43,396 bases of DNA from an uncultured Sphingomonadaceae bacterium (GCA_902806235.1 CADCVW010000090.1:1-43396); one strand, 5' to 3'. Counted from the first letter of the stretch, positions 17,174-26,300 are shown. The notes: a model not told the origin generated them from the letters alone. A program made the numbers and translations.

Positions 17174-18088
17174 ATGACCTTCACCCCCATCGTCCGCGAC
17201 ATCCTGTCGAAGTACGAGAGCGACAATCCTGGCACCAAGGCGAACCTCGCCCGCATGCTGACTCACGGGCAGCTCGGCGGCACGGGCAAGATGATCATCC
17301 TACCCGTCGACCAAGGCTTCGAGCACGGCCCGGCGCGCTCCTTCGCGGTGAACCCGGATGCCTACGACCCGCACTACCATTACCAGCTGGCGATCGACGC
17401 GGGCCTTTCCGCCTACGCCGCGCCGCTCGGCATGCTGGAAGCGGGTGCGGCGACCTTCGCTGGGCAGATCCCGACCATCCTCAAGGTGAACAGCTCGAAC
17501 AGCTGGGCGACCGGCGTGAACCAGGCGGTGACCGGCACCGTCGACGACGCGCTGCGGCTCGGCTGCGCGGCGATCGGCTTCACCATCTACCCGGGCGCCG
17601 ACGACGTGTTCGAGATGATGGAAGAGATCCAAGAGCTCAGCGCCGAGGCCAAGGCGGTCGGGCTCGCGACCGTGATCTGGTCCTACCCGCGCGGCGGCAA
17701 GCTGTCCAAGAACGGCGAGCTCGCGCTCGACGTCGGCGCCTACGCGGCGCATATCGCCGCGCTGCTCGGCGCGCACGTCATTAAGGTCAAGCTGCCCACC
17801 GCACACATCGAGCAGGCCGACGCGCAGAGGAGCTACGAGGGCCGGGACTTCGCGGCGCAGGCCGACCGCGTGCGCCACGTGGTGCAGAGCTGCTTCAGCG
17901 GCCGCCGGATCGTCGTCTTCTCCGGCGGCGCGGCGAAGGGTGCGGACGCCGTATACCAGGACGCGCGCGACATCCGCGACGGCGGCGGCAATGGCTCCAT
18001 CATTGGCCGCAACACCTTCCAGCGACCGCGCCAGGAAGCGCTCGACATGCTCGCGCGGCTGGTGCGCATCTACAAGGGCGAGGAGTGA
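17174..18088 (+). CDS. fbaB: Fructose-bisphosphate aldolase, class I (DhnA type)
   Basis: Schiff-base aldolase that interconverts fructose-1,6-bisphosphate with DHAP and glyceraldehyde-3-phosphate. The 304-aa product is of the bacterial/archaeal DhnA-FbaB type, not the zinc class II enzyme. Features: [12 protein letters not shown] (42-53), a TIM-barrel with [12 protein letters not shown] (130-141), and [11 protein letters not shown] (199-209) with the presumed Schiff-base lysine at 204 or 206. A phosphate-binding FSGGAAKG and [15 protein letters not shown] lie near the C-terminus. ATG 17174 has GGGAG upstream. Its TGA overlaps the GTG of thiE. Confidence 0.93.
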   Translation: MTFTPIVRDILSKYESDNPGTKANLARMLTHGQLGGTGKMIILPVDQGFEHGPARSFAVNPDAYDPHYHYQLAIDAGLSAYAAPLGMLEAGAATFAGQIPTILKVNSSNSWATGVNQAVTGTVDDALRLGCAAIGFTIYPGADDVFEMMEEIQELSAEAKAVGLATVIWSYPRGGKLSKNGELALDVGAYAAHIAALLGAHVIKVKLPTAHIEQADAQRSYEGRDFAAQADRVRHVVQSCFSGRRIVVFSGGAAKGADAVYQDARDIRDGGGNGSIIGRNTFQRPRQEALDMLARLVRIYKGEE

Positions 18089-18783
18089 GCGACGAGCCGT
18101 TGGCCGAAGACGACCTGCGGCTCGACCCGGCGTTCGCCGGCCGGTTCGAGCCGCAACGCCGGCCGGCCTGCCAGCTCTACCTCATCTCGCCGCCCGCGCT
18201 CGGGCCGGACTTCGCGGACCGGCTCGCCGCCGCGCTCGACGGCGGGCCAGTCGCTGCCTTCCAGTTCCGGCTGAAGAACGTGGACCAGCACGAGGCCGCC
18301 CGCCTCGCCGAGCCGCTGCGGCGGCTCTGCGCCGAGCGCGAGGTCGCCTTCATCGTCAACGACAGCGCGGCGCTCGCCAAGCGGCTGGGGGCGGACGGGG
18401 TGCACCTGGGCCAGGACGACGGCGACCCGCGCCACGCCCGCCGACTGCTCGGGCCGGGCGCGCAGGTCGGCGTGACCTGCCACGACAGCCGCCACCTGGC
18501 CATGGAGGCAGGCGAGGCGGGGGCGGATTACGTCGCCTTCGGCGCCTTCTTTCCGACCACGACGAAGGACGCGCGGCACCGGGCCGACCCGGCGCTCCTG
18601 TCGTGGTGGACCACCGTGTTCGAACTGCCCTGCGTCGCGATCGGCGGCATCGCGCCGGACAACGCGCGGTCCTTGGTTGAGGCGGGGGCGGACTTCCTCG
18701 CCGTGTCCGCGGCGGTGTGGGGCCACCCAGCCGGGCCGGCGAAGGCGGTGCGCGCTTTCGCCGAGGTCATGCGGCGCGGCTGA
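18085..18783 (+). CDS. thiE: Thiamine phosphate synthase (ThiE/TenI family)
   Basis: Joins HMP-pyrophosphate and thiazole phosphate to give thiamine phosphate. The 232-aa TIM-barrel protein shows QFRLKN (diphosphate-binding strand), [22 protein letters not shown] (120-141 region), [17 protein letters not shown] and [12 protein letters not shown], the conserved ThiE order. About 30 N-terminal residues precede the barrel. GTG 18085 shares a GTGA overlap with the fba stop, so translation is coupled. No TPP riboswitch is visible upstream, which fits its place at the end of a glycolytic operon. TenI-type paralogues without synthase activity are a possible alternative. Confidence 0.85.
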   Translation: MSDEPLAEDDLRLDPAFAGRFEPQRRPACQLYLISPPALGPDFADRLAAALDGGPVAAFQFRLKNVDQHEAARLAEPLRRLCAEREVAFIVNDSAALAKRLGADGVHLGQDDGDPRHARRLLGPGAQVGVTCHDSRHLAMEAGEAGADYVAFGAFFPTTTKDARHRADPALLSWWTTVFELPCVAIGGIAPDNARSLVEAGADFLAVSAAVWGHPAGPAKAVRAFAEVMRRG

Positions 18784-18786
18784 GCA

Positions 18787-18869
18787 GGTCACAACGCGAC
18801 TTCACGGGTCACAGCACGATATCGCTGAGCTGAACCGCGTGTCGCGCTTCCCTGGCTCACAACGAACGG
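18787..18869 (+). promoter_or_regulatory. Direct repeats upstream of the L,D-transpeptidase gene
   Basis: GGTCACA occurs at 18787 and 18807, exactly 20 bp apart, with similar flanks (ACGCGAC and GCACGAT). A third partial copy, CTCACAACGAAC, lies near 18856. Spacing of two helical turns suggests a tandem binding site. The binding protein is unknown. Confidence 0.3.
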
Positions 18870-18926
18870 GAAAGATTTGGTCCTTCGCCCGTTTATGCAC
18901 CCAAGCATCCATTCGGGAGAGCGAAG

Positions 18927-20042
18927 TTGCGTAACAAGTCCATCGCGTTGCTGAGCGCCGCGGCGATCCTCGCCGCCACGGGGGCGGTCGCCCAATCGGG
19001 CGCGGCCGGTCAAGCTGGAACCCCCGCCGCCAACTCGGCCGCCAAGGGCGAAGCGGCGGCCAACAAGGACGCCCCGGCGAGCGGTCAGTCCCGCGCCAAC
19101 TGGGTCCCGCCCGGCACGCCGGGATCGCCGGTCAACGGCGAGATCTTCCACGCCCAGGTCACGCTCGACCGGCTCGGCTTCAGCCCGGGCGTGATCGACG
19201 GGAAGCCGGGGATCAGCTTTGACGACGCTTTGCGCGGCTTCCAGACATCGCGCGGGCTGCCAGTCAACGGCAAGCTCGACAACGCGACCAAGGTGGGGCT
19301 GCTTCGCGAGATGAACATCCCGTCCACCGTGCGTCTGCGGCTGGATCCGACCGACCTTCAAGGCCCGTTCGTCGGCCCGATCCCGGAGGACGCGGCGCTG
19401 AAGGCCAAGATGCCCCGGCTCGGCTACCGCAATGCGGTGGAGGCCTTGGCCGAGAAGTTCCACACCACGCCCGAGACGCTGGTCGCGCTGAACGGCCCGG
19501 ACACGCGGCTCGCCCCCGGCGTGGTGCTGCGCTACCCGAACGTGCTCCCCAGCTCGCGCCAGTACGAGGGCGTGCAGGGGGAGCACGCCGAGCTGATGAG
19601 CGACCTCAACGTCGACGGGCGGCAGCCGCAGGGCGATCGGATCGTGGTCGATAAGTCGGAGCGCGTGCTCAAGGTGTTCGACGGCCAGGACCGGCTCGTC
19701 GCGCAGTTCCCCGTCAGCATGGGCAGCACCCGCGACCCGCTGCCGTTGGGCCAGTGGAAGGTAACGACCTACGCCTACTTGCCGCCGTTCAACTTCCAGC
19801 CCGAGCTGCTCTGGTACGTTTCGGACGACGAGCAGGCGCAGAAGCTGCCGCCGGGGCCAAACGGGCCGGTGGGCGTCGCCTGGCTCGACCTCACTAAGGA
19901 GCATTACGGTATTCACGGCACGCCGGAGCCGAGCACCATCGGCCGGGCGGAGTCGGCGGGGTGCATACGCATGACTAACTGGGACGTCGCACGGCTGAGC
20001 CGGATCGTGAAGCCGGGCGTCCAGGCGGTGTTCCAGGCGTAA
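18927..20042 (+). CDS. L,D-transpeptidase with peptidoglycan-binding domain
   Basis: Exported cell-wall enzyme expected to form 3-3 crosslinks in peptidoglycan or attach proteins to it. The 371-aa product has a signal peptide (1-22), an Ala/Gly/Asn-rich linker, a PG_binding_1 domain (about 73-130), a LysM-like segment (about 164-206) and a C-terminal YkuD domain (237-370). The catalytic motif H330-G-T with SAGC346IRMTN is intact. Only TTG 18927 keeps the signal peptide in frame, and GGGAGAG lies just upstream. The M23 peptidase gene follows 4 nt later, so synthesis and cleavage enzymes are paired. Confidence 0.9.
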   Translation: MRNKSIALLSAAAILAATGAVAQSGAAGQAGTPAANSAAKGEAAANKDAPASGQSRANWVPPGTPGSPVNGEIFHAQVTLDRLGFSPGVIDGKPGISFDDALRGFQTSRGLPVNGKLDNATKVGLLREMNIPSTVRLRLDPTDLQGPFVGPIPEDAALKAKMPRLGYRNAVEALAEKFHTTPETLVALNGPDTRLAPGVVLRYPNVLPSSRQYEGVQGEHAELMSDLNVDGRQPQGDRIVVDKSERVLKVFDGQDRLVAQFPVSMGSTRDPLPLGQWKVTTYAYLPPFNFQPELLWYVSDDEQAQKLPPGPNGPVGVAWLDLTKEHYGIHGTPEPSTIGRAESAGCIRMTNWDVARLSRIVKPGVQAVFQA

Positions 20043-20046
20043 GGAC

Positions 20047-20703
20047 ATGGCGTTCCGGCCGACCGCGAAGACGATCGGGACGGTGGCGGTCACCGCCGCC
20101 GTCACGAGCGCTTTCTGGATTGTGGCCTACAACACGGGGCGTAAGCCGGATGCGCCGGAACAGGCGCCGGTCGCGCTCGCCGCCGTCGCCGCGCCGGACG
20201 ACCCCGCGACCAAGGACGCGGTGGTCGCGCCGGCCGTGCGCGGCCGCCGGCTGGAGGTCCTGCCGAGCGGGCTCGCCATCCCTGTGGCCGGGGTGCGTGC
20301 GCGAGACCTCCTCGACACCTTCCGCCAGGCGCGCGCGAGCGGCGCGCGCGTCCACGATGCGATTGACATCATAGCCCCGCGCGGCACGCCCGTCGTCGCC
20401 GCCGCGCCCGGCGTCGTGGAAAAGCTGTTCTTCTCGCAGGGCGGCGGCGGTGTCACCGCCTATGTCCGCTCGCTCGACGGCCGCTGGAACTATTATTACG
20501 CCCACCTGGATCGCTACGCGCCGGGGTTGCGGGAAGGGCAGCGCGTCGGCCGCGGCACGCCTCTCGGCACCGTCGGCGTCAGCGGCAACGCGAACCCGAA
20601 CGGGCCGCACCTCCACTTCGCGATCAACCGCATGGCCGACGGCGAGCGTTGGCACGAGGGACGTCCGGTCAACCCATTCCCGCTGCTTACCAGCCGCCGC
20701 TGA
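20047..20703 (+). CDS. M23 family metallopeptidase (LytM domain)
   Basis: A 218-aa zinc peptidase of the peptidoglycan-cleaving M23 family. An N-terminal membrane anchor (about residues 8-27) is followed by an Ala/Pro-rich linker and the LytM domain (about 97-212). All ligands of an active enzyme are visible: H103-x3-D107, H153 and H188-L-H190. The anchor and domain place it in the periplasm. It starts 4 nt after the L,D-transpeptidase stop, so the two are probably translated from one message. The substrate peptide bond cannot be told from sequence. Confidence 0.9.
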   Translation: MAFRPTAKTIGTVAVTAAVTSAFWIVAYNTGRKPDAPEQAPVALAAVAAPDDPATKDAVVAPAVRGRRLEVLPSGLAIPVAGVRARDLLDTFRQARASGARVHDAIDIIAPRGTPVVAAAPGVVEKLFFSQGGGGVTAYVRSLDGRWNYYYAHLDRYAPGLREGQRVGRGTPLGTVGVSGNANPNGPHLHFAINRMADGERWHEGRPVNPFPLLTSRR

Positions 20704-20717
20704 GCGGCGCTCCCAAG

Positions 20718-20746
20718 TTGCCTTCGCGCACGCCGCTGCCTAGGAC
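20718..20746 (+). promoter_or_regulatory. Possible efp promoter
   Basis: TTGCCT (20718-20723), a 17-nt spacer and TAGGAC (20741-20746) sit about 30 nt before efp. The -10 match is weak, so the call is tentative. Confidence 0.25.
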
Positions 20747-20776
20747 GCGCCGGCACCTTTCAGCAGCGAGCCCCCC

Positions 20777-21340
20777 ATGAAGATCAGCGGCGTCGACATC
20801 CGTCCCGGCAACATCATCGAGTACGAAGGCGGGCTGTGGCGCGCGGTGAAGATTCAGCACACCCAGCCCGGCAAGGGCGGCGCCTACATGCAGGTCGAGA
20901 TGAAGAACCTGATCGACGGGCGCAAGACCAACGTCCGCTTCCGCTCGGCGGAGACCGTGGAGCGCGTGCGGCTGGACACCAAGGATTTCCAGTTCCTGTT
21001 CGCCGACGGCGACCAGCTGACCTTCATGGACAAGGAGACCTACGACCAGGTCTCGCTGCCGCGCGACATGCTGGGCGACGCCGCGGCCTTCTTGCAGGAC
21101 GGCATGGATGTGGTGATGGAACTCCACGAGGAGCGGCCGATCTCCGTCCAGCTCCCCGACCAGATCGAGGCGACGGTCGTCGAGGCCGACGCGGTGGTGA
21201 AGGGGCAGACGGCCTCGTCGTCCTACAAGCCGGCCGTGCTCGATAACGGGGTGCGCGTGATGGTGCCGCCGCACATCGCTTCCGGCACGCGCATCGTGGT
21301 GGACGTGTACAACCAGGAATATGTGCGGCGGGCGGAGTAG
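20777..21340 (+). CDS. efp: Translation elongation factor P
   Basis: Relieves ribosome stalling at polyproline stretches. The 187-aa product has the KOW-like N-domain ([21 protein letters not shown]), the tip loop [10 protein letters not shown] with K33 at the modification site, a central OB domain and the C-terminal OB signature ([22 protein letters not shown]). A lysine at the tip fits beta-lysylation-type or unmodified EF-P rather than the arginine-rhamnosylated type; no modification gene is seen in the window. The gene stands alone between the M23 peptidase and a palindromic repeat. Confidence 0.97.
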   Translation: MKISGVDIRPGNIIEYEGGLWRAVKIQHTQPGKGGAYMQVEMKNLIDGRKTNVRFRSAETVERVRLDTKDFQFLFADGDQLTFMDKETYDQVSLPRDMLGDAAAFLQDGMDVVMELHEERPISVQLPDQIEATVVEADAVVKGQTASSSYKPAVLDNGVRVMVPPHIASGTRIVVDVYNQEYVRRAE

Positions 21341-21459
21341 TTCTCCCGCTCGGGAGAGGGTCGGGGTGACGGCAAGCCTTCCCGCCTCGATCACTGGCCG
21401 TAGCTTCGGACGCCACCGGCGTACTCTCACCCAATCCTGTCCCGCTCGCGGGAGAGGAC
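21341..21459. repeat. Inverted pair of GC-rich palindromes after efp
   Basis: Two related arms face each other: 21341-21369 (TCTCCCGCTCGGGAGAG then GGTCGGGGTGA) and 21427-21458 (TCACCCAATCCTG then TCCCGCTCGCGGGA). Each arm contains its own small hairpin. This looks like a dispersed repeat and may also act as the efp transcription end. Confidence 0.65.
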
Positions 21460-21478
21460 TTACGCGCTAGGATACCCC

Positions 21479-22300
21479 ATGCCCGCCCAATCCGGCCTCA
21501 TCACCGTCATGCAGCGGGCCGTCCGCAAGGTCGCGCCGCGTCTGCGCCGCGACTTCGGCGAGGTCGAGCAGCTGCAGGTCAGCCGCAAGGGGCCGGCCGA
21601 CTTCGTCACCAACGCCGACCGCCGCGTCGAAGGCGAGCTGCGCGCGGAGCTGGGCCAGGCGCGGCCAGGCTGGGGCTTCCTGCTGGAAGAGGGCGGGGCC
21701 GTGGCCGGCGAGCCCGGCAAGCCGCGCTGGATCATCGACCCGATCGACGGCACCTCGAACTTCATGCACGGCATTCCTCACTTCGCGGTTGCCATCGCGG
21801 TGGAGGAGCCGCGCGCCGCTGGCGGGTGGGGCGAGATCACCCAGGGGCTGGTGTACAACCCGATCACCGACGAGACCTTCTGGGCGGAGAAGGGCAGGGG
21901 GGCGTGGCTTCACGACCGGCGGCTCCGCGTGTCGTCGCGCCGCGACCCGGCCGACAGCCTGATCGCGACGGGCGTCCCGTTCAAGGGTCACGGCGACCAC
22001 GCCCGCTTCGAGCGCGTGCTGCGCGCGGTGGCTACCGAGGTCGCCGGCATCCGCCGCTTCGGCTCGGCCGCGCTCGACCTCGCCTGGGTCGCCGCCGGCC
22101 GCTTCGACGGCTATTGGGAGCAGGACGTCAACGTCTGGGACACCGCGGCCGGCACGCTGCTCGTGCGCGAGGCCGGTGGCTTCGTCACCGACTTCCGCGG
22201 GGGCGACCAGAGCTTCGAGCGCAAGGAGTACCTCGCCGCCGGCGACGCGCTGCATGGCAAGCTGCTGAAGCTGGTCGCGGGGGCGCTACGCGGGGCCTGA
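21479..22300 (+). CDS. suhB: Inositol-1-monophosphatase family protein
   Basis: Mg-dependent sugar-phosphate phosphatase of the IMPase family. The 273-aa product has the metal-site motifs LLEEGG (68-73), WIIDPIDGTSNFMHGIPHF (84-102, ligands D87 and D90) and the C-terminal WDTAAGTLLVREAGG with D221. These fit SuhB, which acts on inositol phosphate and in some bacteria assists rRNA antitermination. Which role applies here is not visible. ATG 21479 has AGGA 6 nt upstream. The gene is followed by 134 nt of leader before nuoA. Confidence 0.9.
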   Translation: MPAQSGLITVMQRAVRKVAPRLRRDFGEVEQLQVSRKGPADFVTNADRRVEGELRAELGQARPGWGFLLEEGGAVAGEPGKPRWIIDPIDGTSNFMHGIPHFAVAIAVEEPRAAGGWGEITQGLVYNPITDETFWAEKGRGAWLHDRRLRVSSRRDPADSLIATGVPFKGHGDHARFERVLRAVATEVAGIRRFGSAALDLAWVAAGRFDGYWEQDVNVWDTAAGTLLVREAGGFVTDFRGGDQSFERKEYLAAGDALHGKLLKLVAGALRGA

Positions 22301-22376
22301 TCGCTACCGAGGAAACATAAGCGGCAGAACCGCTTAAGCTGGGATCGCCGGACTCCCCGCGCGGCCCCCGATCCTG

Positions 22377-22405
22377 TTGCGGTTGTTCCCCTTCCGGCCT
22401 ACATG
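22377..22405 (+). promoter_or_regulatory. Possible nuo operon promoter
   Basis: TTGCGG (22377-22382), a 17-nt spacer and TACATG (22400-22405) end 29 nt before the nuoA ATG. A hairpin AAGCGG-CAGAA-CCGCTT lies upstream at about 22319-22335 and could end the suhB transcript. Confidence 0.35.
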
Positions 22406-22434
22406 CCAGCCACCTGCTTGACCGGAGTTTCCTC

Positions 22435-22812
22435 ATGGCGTCCGTCGCCGCCGGCTACCTGCCGATCCTGTTGTTCTTGGGCGTCGCGCTGGTGCTTTCT
22501 AGTGTGTTCGTCTTCTCGCCGATGGTAGCCGCACGCTTCACCGGCGCGCACAAGCCCTACGCCGACAAACTGTCGGAGTACGAGTGCGGCTTCCCCGCCT
22601 TCGAGGACAGCCGCGCGCAGTTCGACGTGCGCTTCTACCTCGTCGCGATCCTGTTTATCATCTTCGACCTCGAAGCCGCGTTCCTGTTCCCTTGGGCGGT
22701 CAGCCTCGGGACGATCGGCATCGCTGGCTGGGCGGCGATGATGATCTTCCTCGCTGAACTCACGCTGGGCTTCGTCTACGCCTGGAAGAAGGGAGCGCTC
22801 GAATGGGAGTGA
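22435..22812 (+). CDS. nuoA: NADH-quinone oxidoreductase subunit A
   Basis: Membrane-arm subunit of complex I near the quinone site. The 125-aa product has three transmembrane helices (about 7-29, 66-88, 94-116). The long first loop contains [43 protein letters not shown], with the conserved ECG-P and FDLE. ATG 22435 opens the operon. The last codons overlap the nuoB start by 10 nt. Confidence 0.97.
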   Translation: MASVAAGYLPILLFLGVALVLSSVFVFSPMVAARFTGAHKPYADKLSEYECGFPAFEDSRAQFDVRFYLVAILFIIFDLEAAFLFPWAVSLGTIGIAGWAAMMIFLAELTLGFVYAWKKGALEWE

Positions 22813-23363
22813 TGCTCGATCCTCAGACGGAAGGGACGCGGCTTCCGGAATCGCAGATCAAGATCCCTGACCAGGGCTTCGTTAACGACGTCAACGCCGA
22901 GGTGCAGGACAAGGGCTTTCTCGTCACCTCGACCGAGGACCTGTTCCAGTGGGCCCGCACGGGCTCGCTCTGGTGGATGACCTTTGGGCTCGCCTGCTGC
23001 GCGGTGGAGATGATCCACGCCAACATGCCGCGCTACGACCTCGAGCGCTTCGGCTTTGCGCCCCGGGCTAGCCCGCGCCAGTCGGACGTGATCATTGTCG
23101 CGGGCACGCTTTGCAACAAGATGGCCCCGGCGTTCCGCCGCATCTACGACCAGATGTCGGAGCCGCGCTACGTGATCTCCATGGGGTCATGCGCCAACGG
23201 CGGCGGCTACTACCATTACAGCTATTCGGTGGTGCGCGGCTGCGACCGGATCGTGCCCGTGGACGTCTACGTCCCCGGCTGTCCACCGACCGCCGAGGCG
23301 CTGCTTTACGGCGTGATGCAGCTGCAGCGGAAGATCCGGCGGCAGGGCACGATCGAGCGCTAG
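22803..23363 (+). CDS. nuoB: NADH-quinone oxidoreductase subunit B
   Basis: Connecting-module subunit that binds cluster N2, the last electron carrier before quinone. The 186-aa product shows all four ligands: C65-C66 in [11 protein letters not shown]130 in [14 protein letters not shown] and C160 in [11 protein letters not shown]. The start at 22803 has GGGAG 7 nt upstream; an in-frame ATG at 22812 would instead give a TGATG overlap with the nuoA stop. nuoC begins 1 nt after the stop. Confidence 0.97.
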   Translation: MGVMLDPQTEGTRLPESQIKIPDQGFVNDVNAEVQDKGFLVTSTEDLFQWARTGSLWWMTFGLACCAVEMIHANMPRYDLERFGFAPRASPRQSDVIIVAGTLCNKMAPAFRRIYDQMSEPRYVISMGSCANGGGYYHYSYSVVRGCDRIVPVDVYVPGCPPTAEALLYGVMQLQRKIRRQGTIER

Positions 23364-23364
23364 G

Positions 23365-24027
23365 ATGAGCAGCCCCGCCCCCCGCTACGCGCCTAACGAC
23401 GGCGTGGCCGAGAGCGTCCGCGCACTGATCGGCGACGCCTGGCTCGACTCCTTCGAGGCGGTCGGCGAGCTGACGGTGCTCGTGAAGCGCGAAGGCATAG
23501 CCGACGCATTGCGCGCCTTGCGCGACGAACTGGAATATCAGCAGTTGATGGACATCGCGGGCATCGACTTCCCGCAGCGGCCCGAGCGGTTCGAGGTCGC
23601 ATACATGCTGCTGTCCGTCACTCGAAACCACCGCATCCGGCTTAAGCTTAGTACGGACGAGGATACGCCCGTCCCTTCCGTCACTTCGCTATTCCCCAAC
23701 GCTGGCTGGTACGAGCGCGAGGTGTACGACATGTTCGGCGTGCTGTTCGACGGCAACCCGGACCTGCGCCGCATCCTCACCGACTACGGCTTTCGCGGTC
23801 ACCCGTTCCGCAAGGACTTCCCGATGACGGGCTACACCGAGCTCCGCTGGTCGGAGGAGCTGAAGCGCGTCGTCTCCGGCCCGGTCCGCCTCAACCAGGA
23901 CTTTCGCGCCTTCGATTTCCTCTCCCCTTGGGAGGGCGCGGCCTATGTGCTGCCGGGCGATGAGAAGGTGGAGGGCGTCGCGCCGGGCGCGATGACCCCG
24001 GCGAAGGCAGGCGAGAAAAAGGCATGA
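23365..24027 (+). CDS. nuoC: NADH-quinone oxidoreductase subunit C
   Basis: Peripheral-arm subunit (30 kDa type). The 220-aa product has [33 protein letters not shown] and the signature [25 protein letters not shown]. The C-terminal ~30 residues are a variable Gly/Ala/Lys tail. nuoC is separate from nuoD, unlike the fused NuoCD of E. coli. Its stop shares an ATGA overlap with nuoD. Confidence 0.97.
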   Translation: MSSPAPRYAPNDGVAESVRALIGDAWLDSFEAVGELTVLVKREGIADALRALRDELEYQQLMDIAGIDFPQRPERFEVAYMLLSVTRNHRIRLKLSTDEDTPVPSVTSLFPNAGWYEREVYDMFGVLFDGNPDLRRILTDYGFRGHPFRKDFPMTGYTELRWSEELKRVVSGPVRLNQDFRAFDFLSPWEGAAYVLPGDEKVEGVAPGAMTPAKAGEKKA

Positions 24028-25262
24028 GCACCACCGGAGAGATCCTCGTCGACAAGGGCGACATCGCGGTCGCGCAGGTTGAGGACGAGGTCCGCATCCA
24101 GAACTACACCATCAACTTCGGCCCGCAGCACCCGGCCGCGCACGGCGTGCTGCGCCTCGTGCTCGAGCTCGACGGCGAGGTGGTCGAGCGCGTCGACCCG
24201 CACGTCGGCCTGCTCCACCGCGGCACCGAGAAGTTTTGCGAGCAGAAGCCCTATCTGCAGTCGATTCCGTACTTCGACCGGCTCGATTACGTGTCGCCGA
24301 TGTGCATGGAGCACACCTTCGTGCTCTCCATCGAGAAGCTGCTGGGGCTCGAGGTGCCGCTCCGCGCCCAGTACCTCCGCGTGTTCTTCGCGGAACTGAC
24401 GCGGATCAGCAACCATCTGCTCAACCTAGGCTCCCACGTGATGGACGTGGGCGCGATGACACCCAACCTGTGGCTCTTCGAGCTGCGGGAGGACATCTCG
24501 CTTTTCTACGAGCGCGCGTCGGGGGCGCGGATGCATGCGGCCTATTTCCGCCCGGGCGGCGTCCATCAGGACGTGCCGCTGAAGCTGCTGACGGACATCG
24601 CCGACTGGCTGGACACCCGACTGCCGCGCATCTTCGAGGATGCGATCAGCCTCGTCGCCGACAACCGCATCTTTAAGGGCCGCAACGTCGACATCGCCAC
24701 CGTGTCCAAGGCTGACGCGCTCGCCTGGGGCTTCTCCGGCCCGATGATCCGCGCGGCGGGCATTTCGTGGGATCTGCGGAAGAGCCAGCCCTACGACGTG
24801 TACGACCGGATGGAGTTCGACGTGCCAGTCGGCACCCGCGGCGACTGCTACGACCGGTTCATGGTCCGGGTGGAGGAGGTGCGCCAGTCCGCGCGCATCA
24901 TGAGGCAGTGCCTGAACGAGATGCCCGAGGGGCCGATCGCCAGTCTCGACCGTAAGGTGGTGCCGCCCAAGCGCGGCGAGATGAAGCAGTCGATGGAAGC
25001 GCTGATCCACCACTTCAAGCTCTACACCGAGGGCTTCCACGTGCCGGCGGGCGAGGTGTACGTCGCGACGGAGTCGCCGAAGGGCGAGTTCGGCGTGTAC
25101 ATGGTCGCTGACGGCAGCAACAAGCCGTACAGGGTGAAGATCAGGCCGACCGCCTTCAGCCACCTGCAGGCGATGGACTTCATGTGCCGCGGCCACATGC
25201 TGGCGGACGTGACAGCGGTGCTGGGCGCGATCGACATCGTGTTCGGGGAGTGCGATCGGTGA
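24024..25262 (+). CDS. nuoD: NADH-quinone oxidoreductase subunit D
   Basis: 49-kDa-type subunit that forms the quinone pocket with NuoB. The 412-aa product has an N-terminal lead of about 28 residues, then the conserved [33 protein letters not shown] and DRLDYVSPM. Further on are [17 protein letters not shown] and a C-terminal [39 protein letters not shown]. The length is normal. The start overlaps the nuoC stop by ATGA and the end overlaps the next small gene by GTGA. Confidence 0.97.
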   Translation: MSTTGEILVDKGDIAVAQVEDEVRIQNYTINFGPQHPAAHGVLRLVLELDGEVVERVDPHVGLLHRGTEKFCEQKPYLQSIPYFDRLDYVSPMCMEHTFVLSIEKLLGLEVPLRAQYLRVFFAELTRISNHLLNLGSHVMDVGAMTPNLWLFELREDISLFYERASGARMHAAYFRPGGVHQDVPLKLLTDIADWLDTRLPRIFEDAISLVADNRIFKGRNVDIATVSKADALAWGFSGPMIRAAGISWDLRKSQPYDVYDRMEFDVPVGTRGDCYDRFMVRVEEVRQSARIMRQCLNEMPEGPIASLDRKVVPPKRGEMKQSMEALIHHFKLYTEGFHVPAGEVYVATESPKGEFGVYMVADGSNKPYRVKIRPTAFSHLQAMDFMCRGHMLADVTAVLGAIDIVFGECDR

Positions 25263-25492
25263 GCGAAAGCAACGTCACCAACGAGCTGATCTACTCGGTG
25301 CTGCAGAAGATGCAGGCCGACACGTCGGAGATGAAGTTCGACATGCGCGACCTGAAAGTGCGCATGACAATGGTCGAGGAACACCTCGGCAGCTCGTTGA
25401 TCGCGACCTCGGGGGTGAACAGCCGGCTGGACCGGTTAAACGATCGCGTGGAGCGCATCGAGCGTCGCCTCGACTTGTCGGAGGCGCGTTGA
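25259..25492 (+). CDS. Small coiled-coil protein between nuoD and nuoE
   Basis: A 77-aa charged helical protein ([23 protein letters not shown] at the start). It has heptad-like repeats through [14 protein letters not shown], and a C-terminal [19 protein letters not shown] that should form a coiled coil. It has no cysteine, no signal and no membrane segment. GTG 25259 overlaps the nuoD stop (GTGA) and its own stop overlaps the nuoE ATG (TGATG), so it is tightly coupled to the operon. It is not a canonical complex I subunit. Similar short coiled-coil proteins are widespread in alphaproteobacteria, but their function is unknown. Confidence 0.75.
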   Translation: MSESNVTNELIYSVLQKMQADTSEMKFDMRDLKVRMTMVEEHLGSSLIATSGVNSRLDRLNDRVERIERRLDLSEAR

Positions 25493-26163
25493 TGGCCGAC
25501 GCCTCCGTCAACGACCCGAACCACCCGGACATCCGCGCCCGCTGGGGCGGTTTCGCTTGGACGGCGGAGAACCGCGAGCGCGCCGCCGCCATCATCGCGC
25601 GTTATCCGCCGGGGCGGCAGCAGAGCGCGGTGATGCCGCTGCTCGACCTGGCGCAGCGGCAGGTGGCGGAGGAGACTGCGTCCGGCGGCTGGCTGCCGAT
25701 GCCAGTGATCGAGTACGTCGCGCGCGAGCTCGGCATGCCGCCAATGCGCGCCTACGAGGTCGCGACCTTCTACACGATGTTCAATCTCCAGCCGGTCGGC
25801 CGCTACTTGGTGCAGGTGTGCGGCACCACGCCGTGCATGCTCCAGGGCTCCGACGACGTCTTCGCCGCGTGCAAGGCGAAGGGGTTGAAGAAGGGCGAGA
25901 TTACTCACGGCGGGCTGTTCACGCTCGCCGAGGTCGAGTGCATCGGCGCCTGCGCCAACGCGCCGGTGGTGCAGGTCAACGACGACAACTACGAGGATCT
26001 CGACTTCGACCGGACGCTCGCGATCTTGAACGCGCTGGAGCGGGGAGAAAGCCCGGCCCCGGGTTCCTCCACCGGCCGGCAGACGAGCTGCCCGGAGGGC
26101 GGGCCGACGACCCTTCGCACGATGGCGGTCGAGAACCACGACTACCGAGGGGAGTGGGCCTGA
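25492..26163 (+). CDS. nuoE: NADH-quinone oxidoreductase subunit E
   Basis: 24-kDa-type subunit of the NADH-oxidising module, carrying 2Fe-2S cluster N1a. Ligands are C110 and C115 (CGTTPCMLQG) and C150 and C154 (CIGAC). The thioredoxin-like domain follows an N-terminal helical region with the motif EVATFYTMFNLQPVGRY. At 223 aa it is longer than E. coli NuoE: a tail of about 40 residues after the domain is Pro/Gly/Ser-rich and contains one extra cysteine. ATG 25492 overlaps the preceding stop, and its own TGA overlaps the next start (TGATG). Confidence 0.96.
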   Translation: MADASVNDPNHPDIRARWGGFAWTAENRERAAAIIARYPPGRQQSAVMPLLDLAQRQVAEETASGGWLPMPVIEYVARELGMPPMRAYEVATFYTMFNLQPVGRYLVQVCGTTPCMLQGSDDVFAACKAKGLKKGEITHGGLFTLAEVECIGACANAPVVQVNDDNYEDLDFDRTLAILNALERGESPAPGSSTGRQTSCPEGGPTTLRTMAVENHDYRGEWA

Positions 26164-26300
26164 TGGAGGCGCTCCTCCCCGTCATCGCCGGCGTGATCGG
26201 CCTCGTGATTGTCTGGAAGGCGCTCAAGGGCGTCGTCAAGCTCGTCGGCTTCGTGCTCGTGCTGGCGATCGTCGCTGCCCTCTACTTCGGAATGCTGTGA
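26163..26300 (+). CDS. 45-aa membrane protein between nuoE and nuoF
   Basis: A very short protein, MEALLPVIAGVIGLVIVWKA followed by LKGVVKLVGFVLVLAIVAALYFGML: two hydrophobic helices separated by a short lysine-containing turn. It starts in a TGATG overlap with nuoE and ends in another with the next gene, which argues that it is translated despite its size. I recognise no family. A role as a small membrane accessory of complex I is possible but rests only on operon position. Confidence 0.65.
   Translation: MEALLPVIAGVIGLVIVWKALKGVVKLVGFVLVLAIVAALYFGML

Noticed and set aside
17900-18090. TPP riboswitch for thiE
   Set aside because: thiE starts within the fba stop; there is no leader and no THI-box-like sequence upstream.
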